Assembly: GCF_000471905.2 (NCBI RefSeq)
Contig: NW_006498549.1
Span: 1,323,910-1,387,909 of the forward strand
Reading direction: 5' to 3'
Source: Amborella trichopoda
Lineage: Eukaryota; Streptophyta; Magnoliopsida; Amborellales; Amborellaceae
Length of the DNA stretch: 64,000 bases
Part shown: positions 1-10,476 of the stretch, piece by piece
Layout of the letters: the number at the start of each line of letters is the position of its first letter
How positions within the stretch are numbered: the first letter of the stretch is position 1
Notes under the pieces: generated by a model
Database searches by the model: none
The model's input: the letters and a program-made list of their open reading frames with translations, nothing else
What the model was told of the DNA's origin: nothing
Translations under genes and position numbers: made by a program

Positions 1-10
1 GAAGAAAAAC

Positions 11-894
11 ATGGTTCAACTCCCGCCACCATCTGAACCACCATTTGAGGTTAAGGATAAGAATAGTTGGAGCACGTGGCATAGAAACCATGCCCATGAT
101 ACCCAAAAAATTTTCTACTTGAAGCGGGTGATTCAAGGGTTGATTAATAGGGGCAACATCACAGTTGGATCAAGAAATCAGCCTGTTTAAGAACCTAATC
201 AAAAGATGGGTATCTTCACAAACCCTCTCTCAAAAAACTACTGCCACAACGACCAAAGAAACGAAGGATATTATCATTCACATGATTGAAAACGGAGACG
301 AAGAAGATAATCCCAGCCAATTCATACTTGCTTGTGATCATCATATCTAAGAAGTTGAAGAAGATCTTTTGAGTATTCGTAGAGGAAACTCTTCGTCCCC
401 GAACCCTGATGATCCTCCTAAGTGGGACCAGTATGACGAAGATGATGCCCTCGAGATAGACATGGTCAAACCTGATGAAACGGGATCATCTTCCAAACAA
501 GGGGCCAACACCCCAAGGTCTCCCATTACTCTCGCTAGGGCTGACCCTATCGATCTCCATGCTGGCGAAGTTGATTCCTTAACCTGAAGAGGTAGAGTGT
601 TTAAACCCATCCAATTGATGGTGGACACTCTTGATGAAAGAATGGGAGCCACTTCAACAGCCAAACCATCAGCAGGGGTTGCGGATCATGAACCTAAAAA
701 AAGAACTCAAGGATCAGCAACCACCTATGAACTACCGACTCATCTCGAGAAGATCCAGGCTCAAATCTCCATCTTGGAGCGGCCTACAAATTCACTGGTA
801 CATAGAGCGCAAATTGAAAAGTTTTTTGCTAAGACCCACATCCCGAGCAACACACAACCGGATATTGTACGGGATGATCAACAAACTAATGGCA
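11..894 (+). pseudogene. Element 1 gag C-terminus and gag-pro junction, degenerate
   Basis: The first 180 bases read WHRNHAHDTQKIFYLKRVIQ, a decayed form of the Tat/Ogre zinc-knuckle region (normally C-x-(Y/W)-H...H-D-T-x-x-C): the flanking cysteines are missing while the histidines remain. From about 165 the reading frame shifts, then stays coherent to about 890, broken by stops at 348-350 and 585-587. That stretch has an acidic WDQYDEDDALEID segment and a THLEKIQAQISILERPTNSL segment resembling the region just before the Ogre protease. The start of gag is outside the window. Assignment rests on motif resemblance. Confidence 0.7.
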
Positions 895-1290
895 CCAATG
901 CCAATCATATTCACGAACGATATGAAATATGGAGAGTGATTTCATGTTCAGCCTCTTCATATCACTGTTTTCATGCAAGGATATGAAATACGGAGAGTGC
1001 TTGTTGATAATGGGGCATCCCTGAATATATGCCCTATCAAAATGGTGAAGCAGATAGGCAAAAGCCCGGATGACTATGAGCCGTGTCAACTAACTATTAC
1101 TGCATACGACAGGACCAAGAGGCAAGCTGAAGGCATATTGCCTCTCACACTCAAGAGTGGTCCTACTATCTTTGTGATAATGTTTTATGTCCTAGACATA
1201 AAACCTTCATTTAACATGCTGCTAGGCAGACAATGGTTACATGAGACCTCGTGGTCGCCTCAACACTCCATCAATGCCTCAAGTTTCTGA
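895..1290 (+). pseudogene. Element 1 aspartic protease (retropepsin), degenerate
   Basis: The frame reads LHITVFMQGYEIRRVLVD and then NGASLNICP, the Tat/Ogre retropepsin active site in which the usual D-T/S-G is D-N-G-A; the D-N-G-A codons are at 1006-1017. A flap-like segment follows and then FNMLLGRQWLHET, the family's conserved C-terminal motif (usually LLGRPWIH). A TGA at 937-939 interrupts the N-terminal part. An imperfect direct repeat of about 20 bases lies just before the active site (near 918 and 980). In life this enzyme would cleave the Gag-Pol polyprotein. Confidence 0.85.
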
Positions 1291-2135
1291 TTAAAAACTG
1301 CGTCTCAAAGGTATGTGTTGAACCCCCTTCTTATTCCAATTCCAGCATACATAGCAGAAAACTAGCCGTAGAGCTCTAGCTCAGAGAAATCCCGCTCGCT
1401 TCCTTCTGGCAAGCTGATTGTGCTACTTTATGCCGAGAGGCCGGCGACCCCGTTCCTCAAATTTTGCAAACTTCCGCATCGATGGAGGAGATCGTCCATT
1501 GACAACATCGACACCGCATCAGGTCCCTCGAAGCCTGGTACATGCTCCTCTCCTAAGGCTTCCAACTAGGCAAAGGCTTGGGAAGTAAAGAGCAAGGCAT
1601 AAAGGAAGCGATTTCTGCATCACCTGAAGCCAAAACTGGAAAAGGGGATCGAAGAGGACCAGGGTGTTCTCTCACTTTATTTCAAAGCCGGACGAAGCCT
1701 TCAAGCTATCCAGGCTTTGCATTCGGAGGTACTCAAAGCCTCGATCCTCTCGATCCCCGTCCTTCAAAACGACCAAAGGTGATCCTTGATTCCCCAACAG
1801 GGAATAACTCTTCTTCCACATCTCAGATCACATAAGAACTAGGAATTGAAGACCTTTTTGCTGACCTGGATTTGAAGGTATGCACAATCGGCTCTGATAC
1901 AGCCAAGCATGTTCATCCAACTAGTAAAACTTAGGAACAGAATTGGTCAATCACTCCTCTATCGCGAGAATTGCTTGAAGCATACCAAAGGCACCTTCAA
2001 GTCTGGGTGCCAAAAATCGGATAGGCTCAGGGTGTCCATCTAACCGCCCTGCGCGTCCAGTCCCCAACATTTATCTCGCGAGTCCAACAAGGGAATCCTT
2101 TTCCAATATTTCAAAAACCGTGGAAATTTCAAAAA
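1291..2135 (+). pseudogene. Element 1 spacer between protease and RT, G-patch-like stretch
   Basis: After the protease the reading frame decays, then from about 1566 a coherent frame gives LGKGLGSKEQGIKEAI, resembling the glycine-rich G-patch motif that Ogre elements carry between protease and RT. It continues with SYELGIEDLFADLDLKVC-like sequence to about 2135 with isolated stops (for example TAA at 1833-1835). The frame is then cut by the nested element. Function is not known beyond the general RNA-binding association of G-patches. Confidence 0.55.
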
Positions 2136-2140
2136 ATGAT
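2136..2140 (+). repeat. Target-site duplication, left copy (ATGAT)
   Basis: The five bases before the 5' LTR are ATGAT. The same five bases follow the 3' LTR at 8288-8292. A 5-bp duplication is normal for Ty3/gypsy integrases and shows that both LTR ends are original. Confidence 0.95.
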
Positions 2141-2313
2141 TGTAACAATCCTAAACTTTAAAAAAAAAAAGAAAAAGAAAGGAAACTTTTAATAAGTGAT
2201 GGTCCATATGAGCATGATAGTCCTTAGGGACCATCACCATTTTCAAAGCTTTTAGTTTGACTTTTTTTGTTTGCTGCTGCCTTGCCACGTCCAATGGACA
2301 TGGGCTTTAAGTG

Positions 2314-2321
2314 TATAAAAG
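2314..2321 (+). promoter_or_regulatory. TATA box of the Del-type 5' LTR
   Basis: TATAAAAG, a near-consensus plant TATA box, lies 27 bases before a perfect hairpin and 47 bases before AATAAA. The matching position in the 3' LTR has decayed to TACAAGAG, so only the upstream LTR keeps a consensus TATA box. Confidence 0.7.
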
Positions 2322-2332
2322 GTAATATAAAC

Positions 2333-2366
2333 GTTACACCTCGTGTATGAGGTGTAACTTAATAAA
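2333..2366 (+). promoter_or_regulatory. Perfect hairpin plus AATAAA at the presumed R region
   Basis: GTTACACCTC (2333-2342) pairs perfectly with GAGGTGTAAC (2349-2358) across a 6-base loop, and AATAAA follows at 2361-2366. Given the TATA box at 2314, transcription would start in or beside this stem. The structure is fully conserved in the 3' LTR (6727-6752, AATAAA at 6755-6760). A role at the RNA 5' end or in poly(A) control is inferred. Confidence 0.6.
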
Positions 2367-2473
2367 ATATTATTATAAGGTGTCGTAAGAGTTTAAATAC
2401 GAGAGGCGAGGTTTTTTTTTCTCTCTCCCTCTCTAGTCGAGTTTTTATCGGAAGCCCTCTCACAAAATATTTT

Positions 2474-2481
2474 AGGTAAGT
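2474..2481 (+). promoter_or_regulatory. Consensus 5' splice-donor-like site in the Del-type U5
   Basis: The sequence AG|GTAAGT, a perfect donor consensus, lies about 110 bases after AATAAA and is identical in the 3' LTR (GT at 6870-6871). Whether it is used is unknown. Confidence 0.4.
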
Positions 2482-3266
2482 GACATCGTCTTTCTGAAAA
2501 ATATTCTGTTTTTAATAAATAGTGATATTTCCGTCTAGAATCTTTATTTTATAAGTTTCGTGTGTAAGTGACCTCATTGTCTCAAAAAATAATCCATTCT
2601 GTTTAAAAATAAAATGAAATAATTATTTCTGCTTATTATCATGAATTTTAGGCGCGATAAATTTTATGCGCACATGACCTCATTATCTTGGAAAATAATC
2701 TTTTTAATAAAAATTGTGATATTTTATCTTTGTTAGAAATTTTAAATGCTGTAAATTCTTAGAAAAATAAATTTATTTATTTTTCTTGTCTATTGTTAGA
2801 AAATTTTAGATACTATCAAATTATTAGAAATAAATGTGATATTTCTGCTTGTAGTAAAATTGTGAGATTTCTTTCTACTATTTTTAAATATTTAGACATT
2901 GTAAATTTCATGTGCAAATGACTGCCTTATTATCTGAAAATTGATATTTTTGCATTTGATTATAGCACTGTTGCGAAATGTTTATTTGCAAATTAACATC
3001 CCATAACTTGTGATAATTTCGTATTCTTGAATTTCTATAAAAGTTTTTCTATACATATTAGATTGGCAATTATGCTAGAATTTCTTTACGAACTGCTACC
3101 TTTCTAAATTTGAGCCCAAAATATTTGATTGGTTGAGCTGTTATTGAAAGTGACTGTTATTAATGGTGTCAGTGAAATTCATATTAGTGATTTCAGTGAT
3201 ATGTTGAGTACATGATATTTGCTGCTTTCGAATGTTTAAAGAGATTTAAAAATAATTAAAGTATGC

Positions 3267-3472
3267 AAGTGGACTCATCCGGTTCGCCGGTGAGGTATAA
3301 GTGGACCCATCCGGGACGCCGGTAGGGATTAAGTGGACTCATTCGGTATGCCTGTGAGGTATAAGTGGACTTGCAGGGATTAAGTGGACCTATCTGGGAC
3401 ACCGATAGGGATTAAGTGGACCCATCAAGACGCTGATGGGGTATATAGGTGACTTACTTGGGCGCCAGTAGG
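3267..3472 (+). repeat. Tandem repeat of about 30 bp in the Del-type 5' LTR
   Basis: About seven imperfect units have a core of the form GTGGACYCATCCGG followed by a GC-rich 'CGCCGGTRGGG' and TTAA or TATAA. The same array is at 7661-7866 in the 3' LTR with different point changes. Units vary in length by a few bases. Confidence 0.85.
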
Positions 3473-3896
3473 GTATTTTGTGAAATCCTTTGAATTATGC
3501 ACTGCCGTTAAAGTGTTATATGCATTTCAATTATTCAGATTATACTTAATTATGCATTTATTGAAAGTGAAACTGTTGATGCATTTTTGTTAATAGATCT
3601 CCTTTTTGAAAATATTGATATCTTTCAATCATGATTATTTTTAGGATTATGATGATCACTTACTGAGTAGCCAAACTCCTCAAACTATGGTAAACATTTT
3701 TTTGACAATAACTACGGATTCATTTTTAGTGCTAGTCAAGATCAACCTTGGAAGATATTGTTGTTGTGCTAGCTTTATTTATTTACTTTGTAAGACCTCG
3801 CCATTGTAAATTTGTTCTATCAGGAGATGTATATATGTTTTGGACTGTCACATCTGAGAAATATCTGTATTGTAACTTCTTGGGGTGTGACAATTA

Positions 3897-3911
3897 TGGT
3901 ATCAAAGCAAT
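3897..3911 (+). other. Primer binding site, initiator-tRNA-Met type
   Basis: TGGTATCAAAGCAAT begins 5 bases after the 5' LTR. It matches the TGGTATCAGAGC type that pairs with the 3' end of plant initiator tRNA-Met, with G to A at one position. This primer is the usual one for Del/Tekay elements. Confidence 0.85.
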
Positions 3912-3946
3912 AGGTTTAAGATTCTTGGGAATGGAAATTTAAAAGA

Positions 3947-4113
3947 GTGTACTTAAAATCACATTTATTGTGTGTACAGACTGGGACAAAGTCAAGATTC
4001 AGAATAGTTGAGGCCAATATGGAAGGAATTCACAAAGCCTTGGAAAATATGGTTGCTCTAATGCAACATCAGATGGAAAACAACAATCCAACCAGGCAGC
4101 CAGTTACAGGAAA
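3947..4113 (+). pseudogene. Del-type gag, N-terminal fragment
   Basis: An open frame runs into the assembly gap. The likely protein start is the ATG at 4019 (MEGIHKALENMVALMQHQME...), a helical, glutamine-rich N-terminus that fits a Del-type Gag start. The zinc knuckle, capsid core and protease are absent from the assembled sequence because of the gap, not necessarily from the genome. Confidence 0.5.
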
Positions 4114-4133
4114 NNNNNNNNNNNNNNNNNNNN
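4114..4133. other. Assembly gap (20 N)
   Basis: Twenty N join the gag start directly to the YxDD region of RT. A complete Del-type element would have the rest of gag, protease and the first half of RT here, on the order of 2 kb, so 20 is a placeholder and not a true length. Confidence 0.98.
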
Positions 4134-4475
4134 AATCGGATCTTTAGGCCCTTTTTGGATAAATTTATTGTGGTATTCATCGATGATATTTTAATTTATT
4201 CCAAGAATCAGAAGGAACATGAGCAGCATGTAAGAATGGTATTGGAAATATTAAGAGAAAAGAAATTGTATGCCAAACTTAGTAAATGTGAATTTTGGCT
4301 TGAACAAGTGAAATTTTTAGGACATGTTATATCAAAGGAAGGTCTAACAGTTGATCCTTCAAAAGTTGAAGCCGTTGTTAATTGGAAACAACCAAGTAAT
4401 GTGACTGAAGTTCGAAGATTTTTGGGATTGGCAGGATATTACAAAAAATTTGTAGAAAGATTTCAACCCCATTGA
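4134..4475 (+). pseudogene. Del-type reverse transcriptase, C-terminal part
   Basis: The frame begins with the catalytic box, read as [11 protein letters not shown] (F-x-D-D instead of Y-x-D-D, common in this group). It continues through [38 protein letters not shown] and [18 protein letters not shown], the standard palm and thumb motifs. It stops at 4475 through a frameshift near 4470; the next domain is in another frame. The N-terminal half is lost in the assembly gap. Confidence 0.92.
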
Positions 4476-4936
4476 CTCGATTGACACAAAAAAATGTCAA
4501 ATTTGAGTGGACAAGTGAATGTGAGGAGAGTTTTCAAGAACTAAAAGTTCGATTAACTTCAACACCTATTTTAACTATTCCTGAGGGGAGTGGGGGATTT
4601 GTGATTTATAGTGATGCTTCACATAAAGGCTTGGGCTGTGTATTAATGCAATATGGGAAAGTAGTGGCATATGCATCCAGACAGTTGAAAGAATATGAGA
4701 AAAAATATCCAATTCATGATTTGGAGCTAGCTGCAATAGTATTCGCTTTGAAAATATGGAGGCATTATCTATATGGTGAGCAATTCGAAATATACACGGA
4801 TCATAAGAGTTTGAAATACCTCTTCTCTCAGAAGGATTTAAATATGCGGCAGATAAGATGGATGGATTTCTTAAAAGATTATGATTGTACAATCCATTAT
4901 CATTCAGGAAAAGCAAAAGTTGACGCACTAAGTTGA
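4472..4936 (+). pseudogene. Del-type RNase H domain
   Basis: This continues pol after the frameshift with [18 protein letters not shown]. It keeps the acidic residues expected of gypsy RNase H: D in [10 protein letters not shown] in [11 protein letters not shown] and D in IYTDHKSL. It ends at a TGA (4934-4936) exactly where the family has the DALSRK motif, so an arginine codon CGA probably became TGA. Two residues of the usual VVADALS are missing just before it. The domain would degrade the RNA template strand. Confidence 0.92.
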
Positions 4937-6037
4937 AAATCTACAGGAGTCTTAGCTCATCTAATGATCCAAGAAATGAGATTGTTAGAGGAAATAGTGG
5001 ATTGGCATCCAACTCCGTCCATTAATGGTGTGGTAAGTATGATTGCTAACATTAAGGCAAAACCCCAATTAATCCAACAGATCAGATTAGCACAAAAGAA
5101 AGACCCTCAGCTTATAACAATTATAAAAGAGGTGAAGCAAGGAAAGATAGATGAATTCTCTATATGTAGTGAGGATTTGCTAAGATTCAAAGGTCGGGTT
5201 TGTGTTCCGAATGATGAGAGTGTGAAAAAAGCTATCTTGGAAGAAGCACATCATTTTCGTTATACGATACATCCCGGAAGTATTAAAATGTATCAGGACC
5301 TGAAGAAAATATTTTGGTGGAATAATATGAAAAAAGAGGTAGCACTATTTGTGTCTAAATGCCTAACATGCCAGCAAGTAAAAGCTGAACATCAAAGGCC
5401 TACTGTGTTGTTGCAGCATTTACCTGTGCCAGAATGGAAGTGGGAGCACATCTCTATGGATTTTATCTCTGGCTTGGCTAAAACAAATTTAGGACATGAT
5501 AACATTTGGGTCATTGTGGACCGATTGACCAAAGCTGCCCACTTTCTACTGATTTTCACGACGTACACTTTGGATCGACTGGCCCAGTTGTACATTAAAG
5601 AAATAGTGCGGTTGCATGGAGTTCCCGTCAGTATTGTATCGGACAGGGATACTTTATTTACTTTTAAATTTTGGGCTAGACTACAGTTAGCCATGAGGAC
5701 GAGACTCACCTTTAGTATTGCCTTTCACCCCCAAACTGATGGACAATCGGAGAGGACCATCCAAACCTTGGACGATATGCTGAGGGCCTGTGTTATTGAC
5801 TTTACAGGAAGCTGGGATGACCATTTACCCCTGATTGAGTTTGCTTATAATCATAGCTTCCAAGTCAGTATTCAGATGGCACCATATGAAGCCCTGTATG
5901 GAAGGAAATGCAGGTCACCCATATGTTGGGACGAGGTTGGTGAAAGAAAGCTTTTGGGGCCAGAAATTATCCAGATAACCACAGATAAGATAACATTAAT
6001 TCGTGAAAGCCTCAGGACAGCTCAGTGTCGGCAATAA
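4937..6037 (+). pseudogene. Del-type integrase, zinc finger and catalytic core
   Basis: The same frame as RNase H resumes after the TGA. The HHCC zinc finger is complete (EEAHHFRYTIHPG, then CLTCQQVKAEHQRP). The catalytic triad is present: D in SMDFIS (5459-5461), D in SDRD (5642-5644) and E in GQSERT (5750-5752), with 35 residues between the second D and E as in active integrases. The frame ends at TAA 6035-6037, where the family usually has a lysine. The catalytic stretch itself, over 350 codons, is uninterrupted. Confidence 0.93.
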
Positions 6038-6496
6038 AGTTATGCCGATAACCGAAGGAGAGATCTTGAATTTGAGGAAGGTGATCGAGTTTTCCTAAAA
6101 ATCTCACCAATAAAGGGCATTATGAGATTCGGCAAGAAAGAAAAGTTGAGCCCAAGTTACATCACACCATTTGATATCCTGGAAAGAATCGGAGCTGTCG
6201 CTTATAGACTTGCCTTACCACCCGAATTGGCAAACGTCCATAATGTCTTTCATGTATCTTCACTACGAAAATATCAGCCCGACCCATCCCATATCTTGAA
6301 ATATGAACCTTTACCGATCAGGAAGGACCTATCCTTCATTGAGCAGCCAATTTTGATACTGGATAGAAGGGTGCAAGTGTTGCGCAAGAAGGAGATTCCT
6401 TTTGTCCGTGTATTATGGCAGTACCATTCAAGAGAAGAGTCGACTTGGGAACGAGAAGACGATATCAGAGAAAAATATCCCTATCTTTTTCAGTAA
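6038..6496 (+). pseudogene. Del-type integrase C-terminus with chromodomain
   Basis: In the same frame after the TAA at 6035-6037: FEEGDRVFLKISPIKGIM and LSPSYITPFDILERIG form the GPY/F-like module (the G-P-Y/F reads T-P-F). HNVFHVSSLRKY follows, then a chromodomain-like end with IPFVRVLWQYH, ESTWEREDDIREKYP. In chromoviruses this domain targets integration to marked chromatin. The natural stop is TAA at 6494-6496. Confidence 0.92.
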
Positions 6497-6530
6497 TCAG
6501 GTATATAAATTTAGAGGACTAAATTTCTTT

Positions 6531-6543
6531 AAAGGGGCAAGAA
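6531..6543 (+). other. Polypurine tract of the Del-type element
   Basis: AAAGGGGCAAGAA lies directly against the TG of the 3' LTR. It would prime plus-strand DNA synthesis. Confidence 0.85.
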
Positions 6544-8287
6544 TGTAACAATCCTAAACTTTCAAAAAAAAAAAAGAAACTTTTAATAAGTGATGGTCCA
6601 TATGAGCATGATAGTCCTTAGGGACCATCACCATTTTCAAAGCTTTTAGTTTGAGTTTGTTTGTTTGCTGCTGCCTTGCCACGTCCAGTGGACGTGGGTT
6701 TTAAGTGTACAAGAGGTAATATAAACGTTACACCTCGTGTATGAGGTGTAACTAAATAAAATATTATTATAAGGTGTCGTAAGAGTTTAAATACGAGAGA
6801 CGAGGTTTTTCTCTCTCTCTCTCTCTCTAGCCGAATTTTTATCGGAAGCTCTCTCACAAAATATTTTAGGTAAGTGACATCGTCTTCCTGAAAAATAGCC
6901 TGTTTTTAATAAATAGTGATATTTCCGTCTAGGATCTTTATTTTATAAGTTTTGTGTGCAAGTGACCTCATTGTCTTGAAAAGTAATCCATTCTTTTTAA
7001 AAATAAAATGAAATAATTATTTCTGCTTATTATCATGAATTTTAGGCGCGATAAATTTTATGCGCACACGACCTCATTATCTTGGAAAATAATCTTTTTA
7101 ATAAAAATTGTGATATTTTATCTATGTTAGAAATTTTAAATGCTGTAAATTCTTAGAAAAATAAATTTATTTATTTTTCTTGTCTATTGTTAGAAAATTT
7201 TGGATACTATCAAATTATTAAAAATAAATGTGATATTTCTGCTTTTAGTAAAATTGTGAGATTTCTTTCTAGTGTTTTTAAATATTTAGACATTGTAAAT
7301 TTCATGTGCAAATGACTGCCTTATTATCTGAAAATTGATATTTTTGCATTTGATTATAGCATTGTTGTGAAATGTTTATTTGCAAATTAACATCCCATAA
7401 ATTGTGATAATTTCGTATTCTTGGATTTCTATAAAAGTTTTTCTATACATATTAGATTGGAAATTATGCTAGAATGTCTTTACAAACTGCTACCTTTCTA
7501 AATTTGAGCCCAAAATATTTGATATGTTGAAATGTTATTGAAAGTGACTGTTAGTAATGGTGTCAATGAAATTCATATTAGTGATTTCAGTGATATGTTG
7601 AGTACATGATATTTGTTGCTTTCGAATGTTTAAAGAGATTTAAAAATAATTAAAGTATGCAAGTGGACTCATCCGGTTCGCCGGTGAGATATAAGTGGAC
7701 CTATCAGAAACGTCGGTAGGGCTTAAGTGGACTCATTCGGTACGCCGGTGAGGCATAAGTGGACTTGCAAGGATTAAGTGGACCTATCTGGGACGTCGAT
7801 AGAGATTAAGTGGACCCATCAGGACGCTGATGGGGTATATAGGTGACCTACTTGGGATGCCAGTGGGGTATTTTGTGAAATCCTTCGAATTATGCACTGC
7901 CGTTAAAGTGTCATATGCATTTCAATTATTCAGATTATACTTAATTATGCATTTATTGAAAGTGAAACTATTGATGCATTTTTGTTAATAGATCTCCTTT
8001 TTGAAAATATTGATATCTTTCAATCATGATTATTTTTAGGATTATGATTATCACTTACTGAGTAGCCAAACTCATCAAACTATGGTAAACATTTTTTTCA
8101 GGATAACTACGGATTCATTTTGAGTGCTAGTCAAGATGAACCTTGGAAGATATTGTTGTTGTGCTAGCTTTATTTATTTACTTTGTAAGACCTCGCCACT
8201 GTAAATTTGTCCTATCAAGAGATGTATATATGTTTTGGACTGTCACATCTCAAGAATATCTGTATTGTAAATGTTTGGGGTGTGACA
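6544..8287 (+). repeat. Del-type element 3' LTR (1744 bp)
   Basis: It is collinear with 2141-3892, starts TGTAACAATCC, ends GGGTGTGACA and is followed by ATGAT. Differences from the 5' copy are scattered substitutions and small indels in the A and CT runs. It carries the same hairpin (6727-6752), AATAAA (6755-6760), splice-donor-like site and tandem array (7661-7866). Its TATA box is degraded. Confidence 0.96.
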
Positions 8288-8292
8288 ATGAT
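8288..8292 (+). repeat. Target-site duplication, right copy (ATGAT)
   Basis: ATGAT follows the final CA of the 3' LTR and matches 2136-2140. Confidence 0.95.
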
Positions 8293-9766
8293 AAAGCTGA
8301 TAATAATGAAAGAGAATTTTCAAAAACTGCGCTCATTTAAGATAGCTCAATAACGGTGCATAATACCCAAGACGATGAATTGGACGACCAAGATGAAGAT
8401 CAAAAGAGTCAAGAGTCTGAAGAAATCTCTCAACCTAAGGAACATACCTCCCATGTTGAGCAATTCAAGCAGAGGTTCGATGGTGACCCAACGGCTCTCA
8501 TCAAAGAGACGATTGACGTAATCCTAGGAGCTGAGAAGGACCCAAGGTTAACCAAGATTAGAACCTCCTTATCTTCTGAGGGGCGGGTCAATGTGATTTC
8601 CTTTCTCAAGAAATATCACGATGTCTTCTCCTAGTCATACGATGATATGTCCGGGCTAGATCCCACATTGGTGCAACATCACTTAATATTCAACGAAAGG
8701 GCAAAGCCTGTAAGGTAGAAACTTCAACATCAAAAGACCCACCTTGAGCTCAAACTTAAACAAGAGATCGACAAGCCGCTCAAGGTGAGGTTCATCATCC
8801 CTGTCGATTGCTCGAAATGGTTAGCCAACATAGTGGTCGTACCCAAGAAAGATGGGAGAATCAAGTGTGTGTCAACTACCGAGACCTCAACAAGGCATGT
8901 CCCAAAGACAATTTTCAATTACCAAACATAGATTCCTTGGTCAGCAACACTGTAGGTCAAAAGATGTTGTCATTCATTGACGGCTTCTGGGGTTACAACC
9001 AATACCCCATGGCAGAAGAAGACCAAACCAAGACGTCATTCATAACGCAATGGGGAACTACTGTTACAAAGTCATGCCCTTCGATCTAAAAAATGCAGGA
9101 GTAACTTATCAACGGGCAATGACTAGCATCTTCAACGATCTGATGCATATCATTATGGAAGACTATGTCGACGATATTCTGGTCAAGTCCAAGACCAGGT
9201 CTGAACATCTCACCAACCTAAGAACCATTTTTGAAAGACTCCGAAAACATCAACTCAAACGCAAACCACAAAAATGTGTCTTTGGAGTTGAATCCGACAA
9301 ATTACTAGGCCTTATAGCTAGCTAAAGAGGCATTGAGGTGGACCCATCCAAAATACGAGCCATTACTGAAATGCCTCCTCCCCGAAACATCAGAGAAATC
9401 CGTGGGTTTCAAGGTCGCATACAAGCCATAAGGCGCTTCATTTCACCGAGGGCAGATAAATGTGCACCATTCAATAAACTCCTTAAGAAGGACACCCCAT
9501 TCATATGGGACAATGAATGCCAAGAAGCGCTCGATCAAATCAAGGAGTACCTCACCAAGCTTCCCATCCTTTGTCCTCCTAATCCAGATAAACCCCTATT
9601 CCTATACATATTTGTGAAAGACAAGACCATGGGGGCAATTTTAGGACAATATAACGACCATGGAAAAGATCAAACGATATACTATATCAGCAAAACCATG
9701 ATCAATTCTGAGACAAGATACACAGATGTGGAGAAACACTGCTTAACACTTGTGTGGGCCATATAG
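8293..9766 (+). pseudogene. Element 1 reverse transcriptase and RNase H
   Basis: Three frames carry one domain. Up to about 8865: an acidic linker, then VNVISFLKKYHDVFS and KWLANIVVVPKKDGRIK. From about 8850: VCVNYRDLNKACPKDNFQLP and MLSFIDGFWGYNQYPMAEED. From 9050: YCYKVMPFDLKNAGVTYQRA and the catalytic box YVDDILVKS (YVDD at 9164-9175). RNase H follows with TIYYISKTMINSETRYTDVE and LTLVWAI. Stops fall at 8632-8634, 9323-9325 and 9764-9766. Wording such as NKACPKDNFQLP and NAGVTYQRAM is Tat/Ogre-type, distinct from the Del-type RT at 4134. Confidence 0.9.
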
Positions 9767-10476
9767 AAACTAAGACATTATATCTTATCTCATTCAGTCA
9801 AGCTCATATAAAAAATTGACCCACTCAAGCACCTATTGGAGAGGCTAGTCCTCAACGGACGTTTGGCGAAGTTCGAGATCGAGTATGTCGCTCAAAAATC
9901 AGTCAAAGTACAAGCCATTGCTGACCATTTAGCTGAACACGCACTGCTAGACAATATTCCGATTAACACGAAACTCCCTGATGAGAACCTCTTCACAATT
10001 GAGGACTCGATTTGGGAGCTATACTTTGACAGTGTAAAGAATGAATACGGGTCAAGTATAGGAGTCATACTATGCTCACCCAATAAGATTTTAACGCCAA
10101 AAACCATCAGATTGAATTTCCCATGTACCAATAATGTTGCTAAATACGAAGCCTTGATAGACAGGCTTGAGAATGCGGAATGAAAATCCAACAAATACGA
10201 GTGATTGGTGACCCTTTACTCATCATAAACCAAGTTCAAGGGATTTGGAAGGTGAAAGAAGAGAATCTCAAACCCCATCAAGAAAAGGTGGAAAACATGA
10301 TTCCATATTTTAAGAAAATTACCTTTCAGCAGGTAACTAGGGAAAATAATCGGTGCGCCGATACCCTTGCATTGCTTCAATGGTTGATATTCCTCCAGAA
10401 ATCACCACATTGCCATTCTATATCAGGAACAAACTTCCCGACTAAGGATCGAAAAAGAAATAGAGCAATAAAATGA
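9767..10476 (+). pseudogene. Element 1 second (archaeal-type) RNase H
   Basis: After HYILSHSVKLI and PLKHLLERLVLNGRLAKFEI, the frame reads SIWELYFDSVKNEYGSSIGV, the first strand with the catalytic D of the extra RNase H known in the Tat lineage. The catalytic glutamate of the usual N-x-A-E-Y motif reads K here (NNVAKYEALI). A stop at 10181-10183 and a frame change precede IGDPLLIINQVQGIWKVK (third acidic position kept) and NNRCADTLALL (fourth). The E to K change and the frameshift indicate an inactive domain. Confidence 0.82.

Larger units (their letters stand above)
2141..3892 (+). repeat. Del-type element 5' LTR (1752 bp)
   Basis: It is nearly collinear with 6544-8287. It starts TG and ends CA. 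It contains a TATA box (2314-2321), a hairpin and AATAAA (2333-2366), a CT-rich tract (about 2412-2436), AT-rich sequence, and a tandem repeat of about 30 bp (3267-3472). No coding potential was recognised. Confidence 0.96.
2141..8287 (+). mobile_element. Nested Del/Tekay-type Ty3/gypsy chromovirus retrotransposon
   Basis: It is bounded by LTRs that start TGTAACAATCC and end GGGTGTGACA and is flanked by ATGAT on both sides. Internal order is PBS, gag start, assembly gap, RT, RNase H, integrase, chromodomain-like tail, PPT. The C-terminal sequence (HNVFHVSSLRKY, then ILDRRVQVLRKKEIPFVRVL and a WEREDDIREKYPYLF end) is typical of Del/Tekay chromoviruses. It is inserted in the same orientation into the pol of element 1 and is therefore younger than it. 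A by-eye count over the first 450 bases of the two LTRs gives about 20-25 substitutions (around 5 percent), many of them C/T or G/A transitions. Confidence 0.95.

Noticed and set aside
347..664. 105-codon antisense frame over the element 1 gag region
   Set aside because: It is a shadow of the sense gag-pro reading frame and has no recognisable motif.
5392..5709. 105-codon antisense frame
   Set aside because: It lies opposite the well-supported integrase core on the plus strand.
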